Below are positions 1-7,120 of a stretch of 12,301 nucleotides of DNA, one piece after another. The DNA comes from an uncultured Actinomycetes bacterium. GTDB taxonomy: Bacteria > Actinomycetota > Thermoleophilia > Solirubrobacterales > Solirubrobacteraceae. A program made the translations under genes and the position numbers. The first letter of the stretch is position 1; the number at the start of each line of letters is the position of its first letter. The notes beneath the pieces are model-generated. The model was not told the origin of the DNA. It did not search any database and saw only the letters and a program-made list of their open reading frames with translations. The stretch lies in the NCBI GenBank assembly GCA_937888775.1, contig CALAQT010000271.1, positions 1-12,301 on the forward strand. The letters are read 5' to 3'.

Positions 1-29
1 GCCCGAAACGCCGCCGATCGCAGCGCAGC

Positions 30-353
30 TCAGCATCGGCTTTGCCCGCAAACCGACCAATCCTCGGCCCGGGTCGCGGTGATCCGGTAGCTGGCAGCGT
101 TTGTGACCGCCGACCAGCCCACAAGCACGAGGCCGGGGCGAAGGTCGCGCCGACGCCGCCCCGGCGTCGGGGGGGCAGCTCGGTCGATGATCTCGACTGA
201 TCGCGGCCAGTAGCGGATCGCGACCGGGAGGCCGTTGCGGTTGATGATGGCGCAGGGCCAGTCGCGGTCACTGCCCAGACCGCTGAGCTTCTAGGTTGCG
301 GCGCCCGACGGCGACAGCCCGTCCGCGATCAGCACGCCACCAGCGCCGTGGTC
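30..353 (-). pseudogene. Decayed coding remnant, FN3-like tail
   Basis: On the minus strand this frame reads as protein-like for about 107 codons, interrupted by one TAG at 291-293 and ended by TGA at 30-32. Third codon positions are mostly G or C (for example the run encoding AIINRNGLPVAIRYW), as expected for real coding in this genome. The last third contains VGWSAVTNAASYRITAT, which resembles a fibronectin type III strand pattern (W-S-x-V, then A-x-x-Y). There is no ATG, GTG or TTG start near the beginning of the frame, and the upstream part runs into the hairpin at 369-399. I do not recognise a family. I infer a 3' fragment of a decayed gene, perhaps of an extracellular or modular protein. 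A chance open frame in GC-rich DNA is the alternative. Confidence 0.35.
150..170. repeat. Perfect 9-bp-stem hairpin
   Basis: CCGACGCCG and CGGCGTCGG form a perfect 9-bp stem with a 3-nt CCC loop, followed on the plus strand by a run of G. It lies inside the minus-strand coding-like remnant, so it may only reflect GC-rich codons. No U-tract is present on either side. Confidence 0.4.
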
Positions 354-368
354 CTGAGTGAAGAAGTG

Positions 369-399
369 TTGGAGGGCCCGCACGAGACGGGCCCTCCAA
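369..399. terminator. Strong terminator-like hairpin
   Basis: TTGGAGGGCCCG (369-380) and CGGGCCCTCCAA (388-399) form a perfect 12-bp stem around a 7-nt loop. No U-tract follows in either direction. Actinobacterial terminators often lack one, so a bidirectional terminator is possible. It lies at the boundary between the minus-strand remnant and the AT-richer patch to its right. It could instead be a structured attachment or regulatory site. Confidence 0.55.
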
Positions 400-415
400 G
401 ATTGCCCCCGATGCC

Positions 416-445
416 CCGCTTATAGTGCCTAAACGCACTAAGCGG
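416..445. promoter_or_regulatory. Imperfect palindrome in AT-richer patch
   Basis: CCGCTTATAGTGC and GCACTAAGCGG are inverted copies, with a 2-nt bulge in the left arm and a CTAAAC loop. The surrounding 415-530 stretch is visibly richer in A and T than the rest of the window. A short symmetric motif (TTTG, TTGGT, CAAA) follows at about 450. An operator, promoter or element-end function is conceivable, but I cannot assign a gene that it would control. Confidence 0.3.
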
Positions 446-944
446 ATATTTGTTGGTCAAACCTACGCAGACCACTCGCTAAATCTTGCTATTTGCGTAC
501 TTTCTAACGCCTAACTCGGGCCGAAGATCCTCAACGAAACCCACGCGTGGACGCTCCGGACATGAGTCTGCTCAAGCCCATGAAATGGGCGGAGTTCGAG
601 TCGATTGCCCGTGGCCCAACTCCAAGTTCAAACGGCGGTGCCTGACAAGTTTTGCTTGACGACGCTTACTCAGGCTTCACTCACGTTGCAGACCGCGCGA
701 TCGCTCCGCCCCGCTTCGCACCAGGCCGCTCGAGCACGCACGGGGGCCTCCCGCGGACGACCCGAGCAAACTTTTGAGCTCTGGTTCACATAACGCCTGC
801 AATCGGAGTAGAGTCCTACACGAGTTGGCCCTGCGGCCAGGATTCTCAGCCCAAGCCCGAATGCCACCGACGGCGCGACCGGCGCCTCGACGCGAGAGGT
901 GAGGGTTACTGGTTTTGACTGCGGGGCCGGTGCCCTACTCCTAA
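446..944. other. No gene recognised
   Basis: The first 85 bases are AT-richer than the surroundings; the rest is ordinary GC-rich sequence. Short open frames exist on both strands, but none has both a ribosome binding site and a protein-like composition. I see no RNA gene here. Confidence 0.5.
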
Positions 945-990
945 GGGCGTTACCTCACCAGCCCGGTGGGCGTTACCTCACCAGCCCGGT
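945..990. repeat. 23-bp perfect tandem duplication
   Basis: A 23-base unit beginning GGGCGTTACC and ending CACCAGCCCGGT occurs twice with no spacer, at 945-967 and 968-990, with no mismatch. After the second copy the sequence diverges (GGACGCG). It is non-coding as far as I can see. Slippage duplication is the simplest origin; a pair of protein-binding sites is possible. Confidence 0.9.
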
Positions 991-1430
991 GGACGCGTCC
1001 CAAATCTGATACTGCGCGCGGGTTCTAGCCCTCTCCCTTCCGCACGACCCCGATAGAGGGACGAGAAGGTTGAAGATCATGACGCGGACGGAACGCAATG
1101 GGGCAGCGCGCAGGCGAGGCGAGTTGACCCGCGATCGCGGGTCGCGGCGGCTCTCGCCGGCAATTGATGCCCAACGCCGTCTGAACACCCGGCGAGCTGA
1201 TGGCCCCCGGACCAAAGCAGACCCGTTCGGTCCGAGCGATTCCCGCTACGCGTACATGAGGCAATCGCACGACTAGGCGAGCGACCCGCATCGAGCTCGA
1301 CGACCAGGAACAGATCAAGGAGATCAACCGCTGCCCGGCCTGGCGACCTTGACCGCGACGCTGACACGTGCGCGAGCCGCGGGACGCCGCGATCAGCAGA
1401 CGTTAGGGAGATTGAACTAGGGAGACAGTG
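991..1430. other. No firm gene; possible short remnants
   Basis: An open frame with ATG at 1079 runs to 1276 and would give a 65-residue very Arg-rich peptide, preceded by only a weak GAAGG. A short frame at about 1281-1352 reads TRIELDDQEQIKEINR with good GC3, then stops. Both could be fragments of older genes. Neither is strong enough to call. Confidence 0.4.
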
Positions 1431-1652
1431 ATGGCAGCCAAGAACAAGGTGACCGCGTCGGTGCAACCGACGAAGCAACCGCCCAGCTCCGCCCAACGAC
1501 GCGCAGCGCAGACCGCGACGGTTTCGACGAAGCAGGCGGAGCTCAAGCGCGAAGCGGCAGAGCGGCGCGCCAAGCGCGCCTTGAACAGCAACGCCCCAGC
1601 GGCATCCATGCCGCGCGAAGCGGCAACCGCGAGGCGCAGCAACGATCGCTGA
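1431..1652 (+). CDS. Small basic Ala/Lys/Arg-rich protein
   Basis: This 73-residue ORF starts at an ATG preceded by AGGGAG at 6-nt spacing, which chooses it over the GTG one codon upstream. The product is low complexity and strongly basic, with a charged helix-like middle (QAELKREAAERRAKRA, roughly residues 44-59) and no membrane segment of its own. GC3 is high, supporting coding. I do not recognise a family. Immediately downstream, in another frame, comes a hydrophobic stretch. One reading is that this is the basic cytoplasmic N-terminus of a single-pass or multi-pass membrane protein whose gene has been frameshifted (see 1653-2507). The other is an independent small gene or chance ORF. Confidence 0.3.
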   Translation: MAAKNKVTASVQPTKQPPSSAQRRAAQTATVSTKQAELKREAAERRAKRALNSNAPAASMPREAATARRSNDR

Positions 1653-2507
1653 TCGGTCGACAACATCGCGCGGGAAATCAACGCAGTTTGCGAGCTCCGT
1701 CGCTTCGCCGGCGGGCGGTACCGAGCTTCCTCGGGGCCGCTGTCGTTGCCGGCGCGCTCGGAGTCGAGCTCGCTGGCGGCGTGGGCAGTTCACGGCCGCA
1801 CTTCACGCCGCTCCGATCTGGATCCCATCGGTAGCGATGCTGCCTCAGGTCGTCGCCCGGATGGCCCGCATGGAGGCCTGGAACGTCTGTGTCCGCGCAA
1901 CCGGCGCAACGGTCACCCGGCGGCTGCTCTTCGCGCTGCGGGCGTCGGTTACCTCGCGAGCGGGCTGACCGGGTCGCTCGGAATCGCGGCGCGGATCGCT
2001 TCTCTGCGCCGTGTCGCCCCGCATGCCGGTCCCGGTGTCCCGGCGCTGCTGGCGCCGAAGTTCCGATCGTTAGCGTCGAAGTCGCGTTGGCGGCGATCTT
2101 CCTCCTTCACGCTGATCGGTCCCCTCGGTGCCCCTGGTGCGTGCTCGTCATCGCCGTTGCGATCACGGCGGCTGCGGTGATAGGGCTGCGTCGCATCTCA
2201 GAGCGCCGTCGGCTCGGACTCTGGGCCGGCTTTGCGATGTGCAGCGGTCGCGGTCGAATGATCGCACTCGTGCGGTCTGCGCTCAGATCGCCGCAACTGG
2301 CTCGGGCTGCGTGGGATCGGGGCGATCGCGTCGGTTCTCGACGCGACCGCCCTGCTGATCGCAATGTTCACGCTCGGCCAGCTCCCGATCAGACCCAGCC
2401 TCGGCGCCGCCGCGGCGGTGCTGATCCTCGGGGCCTACGCCGATCGCCGGTTGGCCTGCAGGCTTGCCGTCAGTCCCGAGGTCGCCGTTGCCCCGACCCG
2501 CGCGTGA
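1653..2507 (+). pseudogene. Frameshifted membrane-protein-like remnant
   Basis: No single frame is convincing, but protein-like stretches appear in succession in different plus frames. First is a hydrophobic segment (PSFLGAAVVAGALGVELAGG, about 1721-1780). Next, one frame over, is PQVVARMARMEAWNVCVRAT (about 1840-1900), ending at TGA 1966-1968. A third frame carries CVLVIAVAITAAAVIGL (about 2135-2190), and a fourth, open 2262-2507, contains SVLDATALLIAMFTLGQLPI and AAAAVLILGAYADRR. Each has good GC3 and the ordering suits a membrane protein with several helices. I infer a gene with at least three frameshifts. The family is not recognised. Independent chance ORFs remain possible, because GC-rich DNA yields Ala/Val/Leu runs easily. 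Confidence 0.35.
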
Positions 2508-3968
2508 GCGGTGTTCACGAGTAAGGATTTGATCGCTTGGATACCACCGAGATGACTCTGACCACCGGGGAGCGCTACGAGCTCCAAGAGTCACTCAAGG
2601 TGGTCGAGTCCACGATCCTCTCAGCCTCTCGTGGCTCGATCATGCAGCTCGTTTGGCTGACCGAGCGCGCGAGCAGCGCGGCGGTGGGTATCAACCCGGC
2701 GTGCATCGTCTCGCTGCGGGCTGTAATGGCGGCTCCGAACTCGCCGCCAAGTCGGATCTGATCTGAGCAGCACCGGTCCGGTGTCTCCCCTCGAAGCTGA
2801 GCGATGGGCTAGCGCCTCCTCGATCAGGCACGCTACGGCCTGGTTTGCGCTGCCGATCGTCAGCACAATGCCGCTCGAGCTGTATGCCCCACCGCAGCGG
2901 TCGGCGCTCCACGTCGGCGTCTACTGCTGGCTCGTGGCCCGGATCGGGAACTACAACCCGCCGGCTGCGTTCGTATCCTGGATCCAGGAGGACACGTTGC
3001 TCTCCTGACCGATCGTCAATGGCGCGCCAGACACTCACGACACTGCTGCATTCCCATCGCGGAACGGTCGTCGCGGGTGGCCGCGGAGCCGAGTGTCGAA
3101 ATGGACGCAAACCGGCAGCGTCGGAGCAGGCGCCGGTGACACGATCGCTTGGCGATGCGAAGCGACAGTCGCCGATGACGGCCTCCGCCGACGACGCGTA
3201 AGGCGCATGCCTATGCACCGCGATGTCGTTGCTTGCTCCAGGTCGAACGCCGAGCAAATTCGGGCGCCTTCTGCTTCCGCGGGCAAGGGCAAGTCCGCGC
3301 AGGGCGGGTGCTAGCCGGGATCCAGCTAATCGACGCGCCGGCGATCCACGAGAGCAGCGGTCAGCGACCGCCGAGAGCCACTGCTGGATTGGGCTAAAGG
3401 CAGAAGGGCGGAGCCCGTCGATCGACCGCCGTCAGACTGGCGCATTACCCGGCGAAGCAGTAGTCCTCACCCCGCCCCCGCCAACTGCTGCGTTTGAGCA
3501 ATACCAGCAGCTAGGGCGTGTCCGCCGGTGAGAGTGCCGCTCCGCGGCGATTGCAGAAGCCGGGCGTCTCGACGCGTTAGCTGACCCGCGGCTCGCGAGC
3601 AAGCGTCTGGCGGATCCGCAGAGAGATCACTGACCCGCTTGCTGATGACCAAGATCAGCCGGGCCGAGCTAACGATCTCGCGGTTCCTGCGCGCGCTCGC
3701 AATCGCCCATAACCAGCCGCCCGTGGACGCCGCCCCCGACGATTGCTTTGCCCGGCGCGACGTCGCCGAGCTCACGATCGAGTTGGCGACGTTCCAGTGG
3801 TCGCCTCCCGGCCGCACCAGCGGCCCTCGTGACGGTCGAGGATCCCGCCGGCGTTGTGGCGCGGACTGCGGATCTTGCGGGAAGATTCAGCAGCGATAGT
3901 TCCGCGGGCGGATCCGCGCAGCAGAGCCGTCGCCACGTTAGCCTCAACATCAGTCATCTGCTAAGCCC
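2508..3968. other. Gene-poor stretch with coding-like scraps
   Basis: No intact gene is evident. Three plus-strand scraps look protein-like: 2558-2761 (MTLTTGERYELQESLKVVES and onward), about 2870-3008 (HVGVYCWLVARIGNYNPPAA, ending at TGA), and about 3639-3810 (SRAELTISRFLRALAIAH, with GC3 near saturation before composition degrades). None has a good ribosome binding site or a recognisable domain. A small GCCGC-TCC-GCGGC hairpin lies at 3536-3548. I read the stretch as decayed accessory DNA. Confidence 0.4.
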
Positions 3969-4883
3969 ATGCGATTCGCGATCTCCATCCCGCAGTACGT
4001 TCGCGACAGCCGCTTCGACGATGACGCTTTCCGGGCGTATCTGCGCCGCGTCGAGGAGCTCGGGCTGTTTGAGAGTGCCTGGGCGCAGGAGCAGGTGATC
4101 GGCGCGGCCGGCAGCCTGGCGCCGTTCCAGACGCTGGCCTACGCCGCGGCGTGCACCGAGCAGCTGCGGCTGGGTTGTGCAGTATTCGTGCTCCCGCTGC
4201 ACAACCCCCTGCACCTGGCCAAGGCGATCAGCTCGCTCGACTGCCTCAGCCACGGCCGAGTCGAATTGGGTGTCGTGACCGGCGGCCGCGGGCGCCCGTT
4301 TGGCGCCTTTGGCGTCGACGCGGACAGGCCCGTTGCCCGCTTCAACGAGGCCTTGGCGCTGATGAAGGCGTGCTGGACGGAGCGTGAGATCAACTTTGAT
4401 GGGCGGTTGTGGAGGCTCCAGGGCGCCTCGATGGAGCCCAAGCCGGTGCAGAAGCCGCACCCGCCAGTCTGGTTCGGTGGCAGTGCGCCGGCAGGGATGC
4501 GGCGCGCGGTCCGGCACGGAGACGGGTTCATGGGCGCCGGCTCCCAGACGACTGCTCAGTTCGCCGAACAGGTCAAGGTGGTGAGGGAGGAGCTGACGGC
4601 GCAGGGCCGCGAGCCCGACACGTTCCGGATCGGCAAGCGCGTCTACGTCCACCTCGAGGACGATGCGGCGCGCGGGCGCCAGCGACTCGAGGACGCGCTC
4701 ACGCGACACTACGGGCGGGGCGGCTGGTCGGAACACATCCTCGCGGGCCCGGCCGAGGAGTGCACCGCCGGCATCCGTGCCGTGGCGGACGCCGGTGCGG
4801 AGCTGATTCTGCTCAACCCGCTCGTCGACGACGCGCAACAGCTCGAGCGGCTCGCGGCCGAGGTGATCCCGGCGCTCAGCTGA
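3969..4883 (+). CDS. LLM-class flavin-dependent oxidoreductase
   Basis: The 304-residue product has the luciferase-like monooxygenase fold throughout, near the usual 280-350 residues of the family. Visible signatures are the first beta strand MRFAISIPQY, the LPLHNPLHLAKAISSLDCLS block followed by HGRVELGV (residues 75-102, with the S-x-GR motif), RFNEALALMKACW (124-136), KPHPPVWFGG (162-171) and HGDGF (183-187). Family members are cytosolic TIM-barrel enzymes that use FMNH2 or F420H2. The F420-using branch is common in actinobacteria, but cofactor and substrate cannot be read from sequence. The ATG is fixed by alignment to the first strand. No Shine-Dalgarno precedes it, so translation may be leaderless or weak. 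It has no operon partner: decayed DNA lies upstream and a spacer with an IS downstream. It appears intact. Confidence 0.9.
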   Translation: MRFAISIPQYVRDSRFDDDAFRAYLRRVEELGLFESAWAQEQVIGAAGSLAPFQTLAYAAACTEQLRLGCAVFVLPLHNPLHLAKAISSLDCLSHGRVELGVVTGGRGRPFGAFGVDADRPVARFNEALALMKACWTEREINFDGRLWRLQGASMEPKPVQKPHPPVWFGGSAPAGMRRAVRHGDGFMGAGSQTTAQFAEQVKVVREELTAQGREPDTFRIGKRVYVHLEDDAARGRQRLEDALTRHYGRGGWSEHILAGPAEECTAGIRAVADAGAELILLNPLVDDAQQLERLAAEVIPALS

Positions 4884-4905
4884 GCTCGGCGTCGCGCGGC
4901 TGAGC
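4875..4905 (+). terminator. Weak stem-loop at oxidoreductase stop
   Basis: GCTCAGC (4875-4881) and GCTGAGC (4899-4905) can pair over a 17-nt loop, straddling the stop codon. There is no U-tract. It is a weak terminator candidate only. Confidence 0.2.
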
Positions 4906-5039
4906 AGTTCCGCCAGCGTCGCTGTCCGAGTCTCCCGGACCATCGCAGTCGCTTTCCCGCCCAGTTGCCCCGAGCGAGTGCATCGGCGACGATGCGAACG
5001 TGACGACCGGGGCGACAAGCGCCGTCGCGGAGTTTCGCT

Positions 5040-5267
5040 TTGGGTCTCGGGGGCCGGCGGCTGGACTTGCGAGATCAATGGGGAGGATTCGCGTCGGTTA
5101 AGAGCCCGTTGGCGATCGCTCTCCCGGAAGCGATCGTCCCGGCGCGAGCCGGGGAGCCAGTCGCCTGGCGGGGCCCTCTTCTGCTTCTATGCGAAGTCGC
5201 GCGTTATCTGAAGTTGGCGGCTGGCGACCAGCGGTTCAGCGATGAGCTGCGCGCCTGGTTCAGATAA
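5040..5267 (+). pseudogene. Possible coding remnant in spacer
   Basis: The spacer 4884-5460 between the oxidoreductase and the IS holds one protein-like frame. Its second half, VAWRGPLLLLCEVARYLKLA followed by AGDQRFSDELRAWFR, has moderate GC3 bias and a helical, amphipathic look before the TAA. The only start is a TTG without a convincing ribosome binding site. I do not recognise it. It may be the 3' end of a lost gene or chance. Confidence 0.22.
5111..5138. repeat. 8-bp inverted repeat
   Basis: CGATCGCT (5113-5120) and AGCGATCG (5129-5136) flank an 8-nt loop; the stem extends by a G-T wobble and a G-C pair. It lies about 230 bp past the oxidoreductase stop. It might act as a distal terminator, or be an incidental product of frequent GATCG words in this DNA. 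Confidence 0.35.
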
Positions 5268-5452
5268 CTGCGGCTGACGTTCCGGTAGCAACCGCGCGGC
5301 GGTCGCTTGAGCGCCCCGGACGGGGCAGTGCTTTGCTGCCATGACCTCCGGGGCCCCGCCGCGGAGCGCAATCGTGCTTCTGAGGCGAGTTGGGGGACGC
5401 AACCGTCGGCGTGGCTAAGTCCTGCCTTTGTCGTGCCACGGGTATGTCGCAG

Positions 5453-5460
5453 GGCGGCTG
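5453..5460. repeat. IS target-site duplication, left copy
   Basis: The 8-mer GGCGGCTG abuts the left inverted repeat and recurs exactly at 6944-6951 against the right one. The bases on either side differ, so the duplication is exactly 8 bp, a length typical of IS256-family transposition. Confidence 0.92.
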
Positions 5461-5499
5461 GAGGTTGTCCGAGATCTCGTAGAAATTTGAACGGCGGTC
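5461..5499 (+). repeat. IS left terminal inverted repeat
   Basis: It begins GAGGTTGTCCG and ends ACGGCGGTC. Its partner is 6906-6943 on the opposite strand; outer and inner ends match perfectly and the centre is diverged. Confidence 0.9.
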
Positions 5500-5571
5500 C
5501 TCCCGCCTCGTCCGCTCCGGTTGGGAGCGTTCGGGGCGCTAACCAAGTCCGAGAGGACAGGAGGAACCGCC

Positions 5572-6891
5572 ATGAAGAAGGTACCTGCCCCGAAGGTCGT
5601 CACGACCCTGGAGGCGTCAGAGAGTCCGCTGCCTGCGGAGATTCAGGAGGCGCTCGGCGAGTTGGTCGGGGCAGCGATGGAGGGCCTGCTCGCGCTCAGT
5701 GTCGGTGTCGGGCTGGGTGTCGTGCATGAGCTGATGGAACGCGAGGTGGCCGAGGTCGTTGGCACCAAGGGCAAGCACGACCCGGATCGGACCGCGAAGC
5801 GTCACGGCCACGAGCGCGGGTCGATGACACTCGGTGGGCGGCGCGTACCGGTTTCCCGCCCGCGGATGCGCACGGCCGATGACGAGCACGAGCTGCCTGT
5901 CACGACATATGGGTACTTCGCTGATCGTGACCCGTTGACGCGGGCGGTGATGGATCGGATGCTCGCCGGCGTCTCCACGCGCCGGTTCGCCAGGGTGGGT
6001 GAGCCGGTCGGCACGGAGGTCGAGCAGGACTCGAGTTCGACTTCGAAGAGCACGGTCTCGGAGCTATTCATCGAGCGCACCCGCACCGCGCTGTCAGAGC
6101 TGATGGGCCGTCGGCTGGACGACATGCGCCTGGCGGTGATGATGCTCGACGGGCTGGAGATCGCCGATCGCACCCATGTCGTCGCGCTCGGGATCAGCAC
6201 CGAGGGCGTGAAGATCCCGCTCGGGCTGTGGGAAGGCTCGACCGAGAACGCCGCCCTAGCGCGGGCGCTGCTGGCCGACCTGGTCGATCGAGGCCTTGAC
6301 CCCGAGCAGGCGATCCTGTTCGTGATCGACGGCGGCAAGGCGTTGCGCCGGGCGATCAAGGACGTGTTCGGCGAACACGCGTTGGTGCATCGCTGCCATC
6401 GCCACAAGGAGCGCAATGTCTGCGACCTGCTCCCCGAACGCGACCGGCCCGCCGTCCAGGCCCGGATCCGCGCGGCGTGGGCGCTGACCAACCCCGAGCT
6501 GGCCGAGCAGCGACTCGAGCTGCTCGCCTCAGAGTTCGACCGGACGTGGCCCGACGCCGCGGGCTCGCTGCGCGAAGGCCTGCCGGAGACGCTGACACAG
6601 ATGCGGCTCGGGATCACCGGGCAGCTCGCCAAGACGCTCTGCTCGACGAACCCGTGCGAGTCGATGATCGAGATCGTCCGCTACACGCAGCGCAACGTGA
6701 AGCGCTGGCAGGACGGCGACATGCGCAAGCGCTGGACCGCCGCCGGCATGCTCCAAGCCGAGCAGCAGTTCCGACGGATCATCGGCTACCGCGACCTCGC
6801 CAAGCTCGTGATCGCGATCGAGCGTCACACCATCCTCGTTGCTACGAACCACCGCGACCGCCAGGAGATCGCCGAGCCAGTTACCGTCTGA
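5572..6891 (+). CDS. IS256-family DDE transposase
   Basis: The 439-residue product has the mutator-type (IS256) transposase layout. An N-terminal region includes the basic RHGHERG and GGRRVPVSRPRMR strand typical of the DNA-binding part (residues 77-100). The catalytic domain supplies D193 (MMLDGLEI), D253 (FVIDGGKAL), the C-x2-H signature C275-H278 (HRCHRHKERN) and E363 (STNPCES), so the DDE triad is complete. Length is close to the family norm of about 400-430. The ATG at 5572 follows AGGAGG (5559-5564) at 7-nt spacing; this is better than the in-frame TTG at 5521. Residues 150-161 are Ser/Thr-rich (EQDSSSTSKSTV), as in related members. It is the sole gene of the IS and should recognise the flanking inverted repeats. 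No frameshift or missing key residue is seen. Confidence 0.96.
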   Translation: MKKVPAPKVVTTLEASESPLPAEIQEALGELVGAAMEGLLALSVGVGLGVVHELMEREVAEVVGTKGKHDPDRTAKRHGHERGSMTLGGRRVPVSRPRMRTADDEHELPVTTYGYFADRDPLTRAVMDRMLAGVSTRRFARVGEPVGTEVEQDSSSTSKSTVSELFIERTRTALSELMGRRLDDMRLAVMMLDGLEIADRTHVVALGISTEGVKIPLGLWEGSTENAALARALLADLVDRGLDPEQAILFVIDGGKALRRAIKDVFGEHALVHRCHRHKERNVCDLLPERDRPAVQARIRAAWALTNPELAEQRLELLASEFDRTWPDAAGSLREGLPETLTQMRLGITGQLAKTLCSTNPCESMIEIVRYTQRNVKRWQDGDMRKRWTAAGMLQAEQQFRRIIGYRDLAKLVIAIERHTILVATNHRDRQEIAEPVTV

Positions 6892-6905
6892 CCATCAACC
6901 CAGGA

Positions 6906-6943
6906 GACCGCCGTCGAAGTTCCACGACGATCCGGACAACCTC
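6906..6943 (-). repeat. IS right terminal inverted repeat
   Basis: Read on the minus strand it begins GAGGTTGTCCG and ends ACGGCGGTC, matching the left end. It starts 14 bp after the transposase stop codon. Confidence 0.9.
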
Positions 6944-6951
6944 GGCGGCTG
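6944..6951. repeat. IS target-site duplication, right copy
   Basis: GGCGGCTG directly follows the right inverted repeat and is identical to 5453-5460. Confidence 0.92.
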
Positions 6952-7120
6952 ACCGTGCGTGGCTTTGTGTCTTGGCTCGCACCAAGCGCGGCCATCGGGC
7001 CGGGCCGCCGAGAGCGGGCTCAGCCGATGAAGCGTTCGGTTGCTGGCGAATTCGGCGCCCAGGCGCTCGCCTTTCGGAGTGGACTGTGCGCGCGCCCGCA
7101 ACGGTGAGATACTGCGTCTG

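Larger units (their letters stand above)
5461..6943 (+). mobile_element. Complete IS256-family insertion sequence
   Basis: The element is 1483 bp, within the usual IS256-family range. The left end (5461-5499) and the reverse complement of the right end (6906-6943) share the first 11 bases GAGGTTGTCCG and the last 9 bases ACGGCGGTC, with an imperfect middle and one indel. A single full-length transposase gene fills the interior, starting 72 bp inside the left repeat and ending 14 bp before the right repeat. Perfect 8-bp duplications flank both ends. It inserted into the intergenic spacer between the oxidoreductase and the secreted BNR protein and interrupts no recognised gene. Intact ends, an intact ORF and unmutated target duplications suggest a recent, possibly still mobile copy. 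Confidence 0.95.

Noticed and set aside
560..640. tRNA-like T-loop word (GGAGTTCGAGTC)
   Set aside because: I could not fold a matching acceptor stem, D arm and anticodon arm around it.
1077..1793. 238-codon minus-strand frame
   Set aside because: Arg/Leu/Cys-rich with no domain and no ribosome binding site. It is probably the complement of biased plus-strand sequence.
3954..5078. 374-codon open frame on the minus strand
   Set aside because: It lies antisense across the clearly real oxidoreductase, has Arg/Leu-rich composition and no recognisable domain. It is a GC-rich shadow.
5521..5571. Longer transposase from TTG 5521
   Set aside because: The ATG at 5572 has an ideal AGGAGG and the added 17 residues resemble untranslated leader sequence.
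5802..6632. 276-codon antisense frame inside the transposase
   Set aside because: Ser/Arg-rich shadow of an unambiguous DDE transposase gene.
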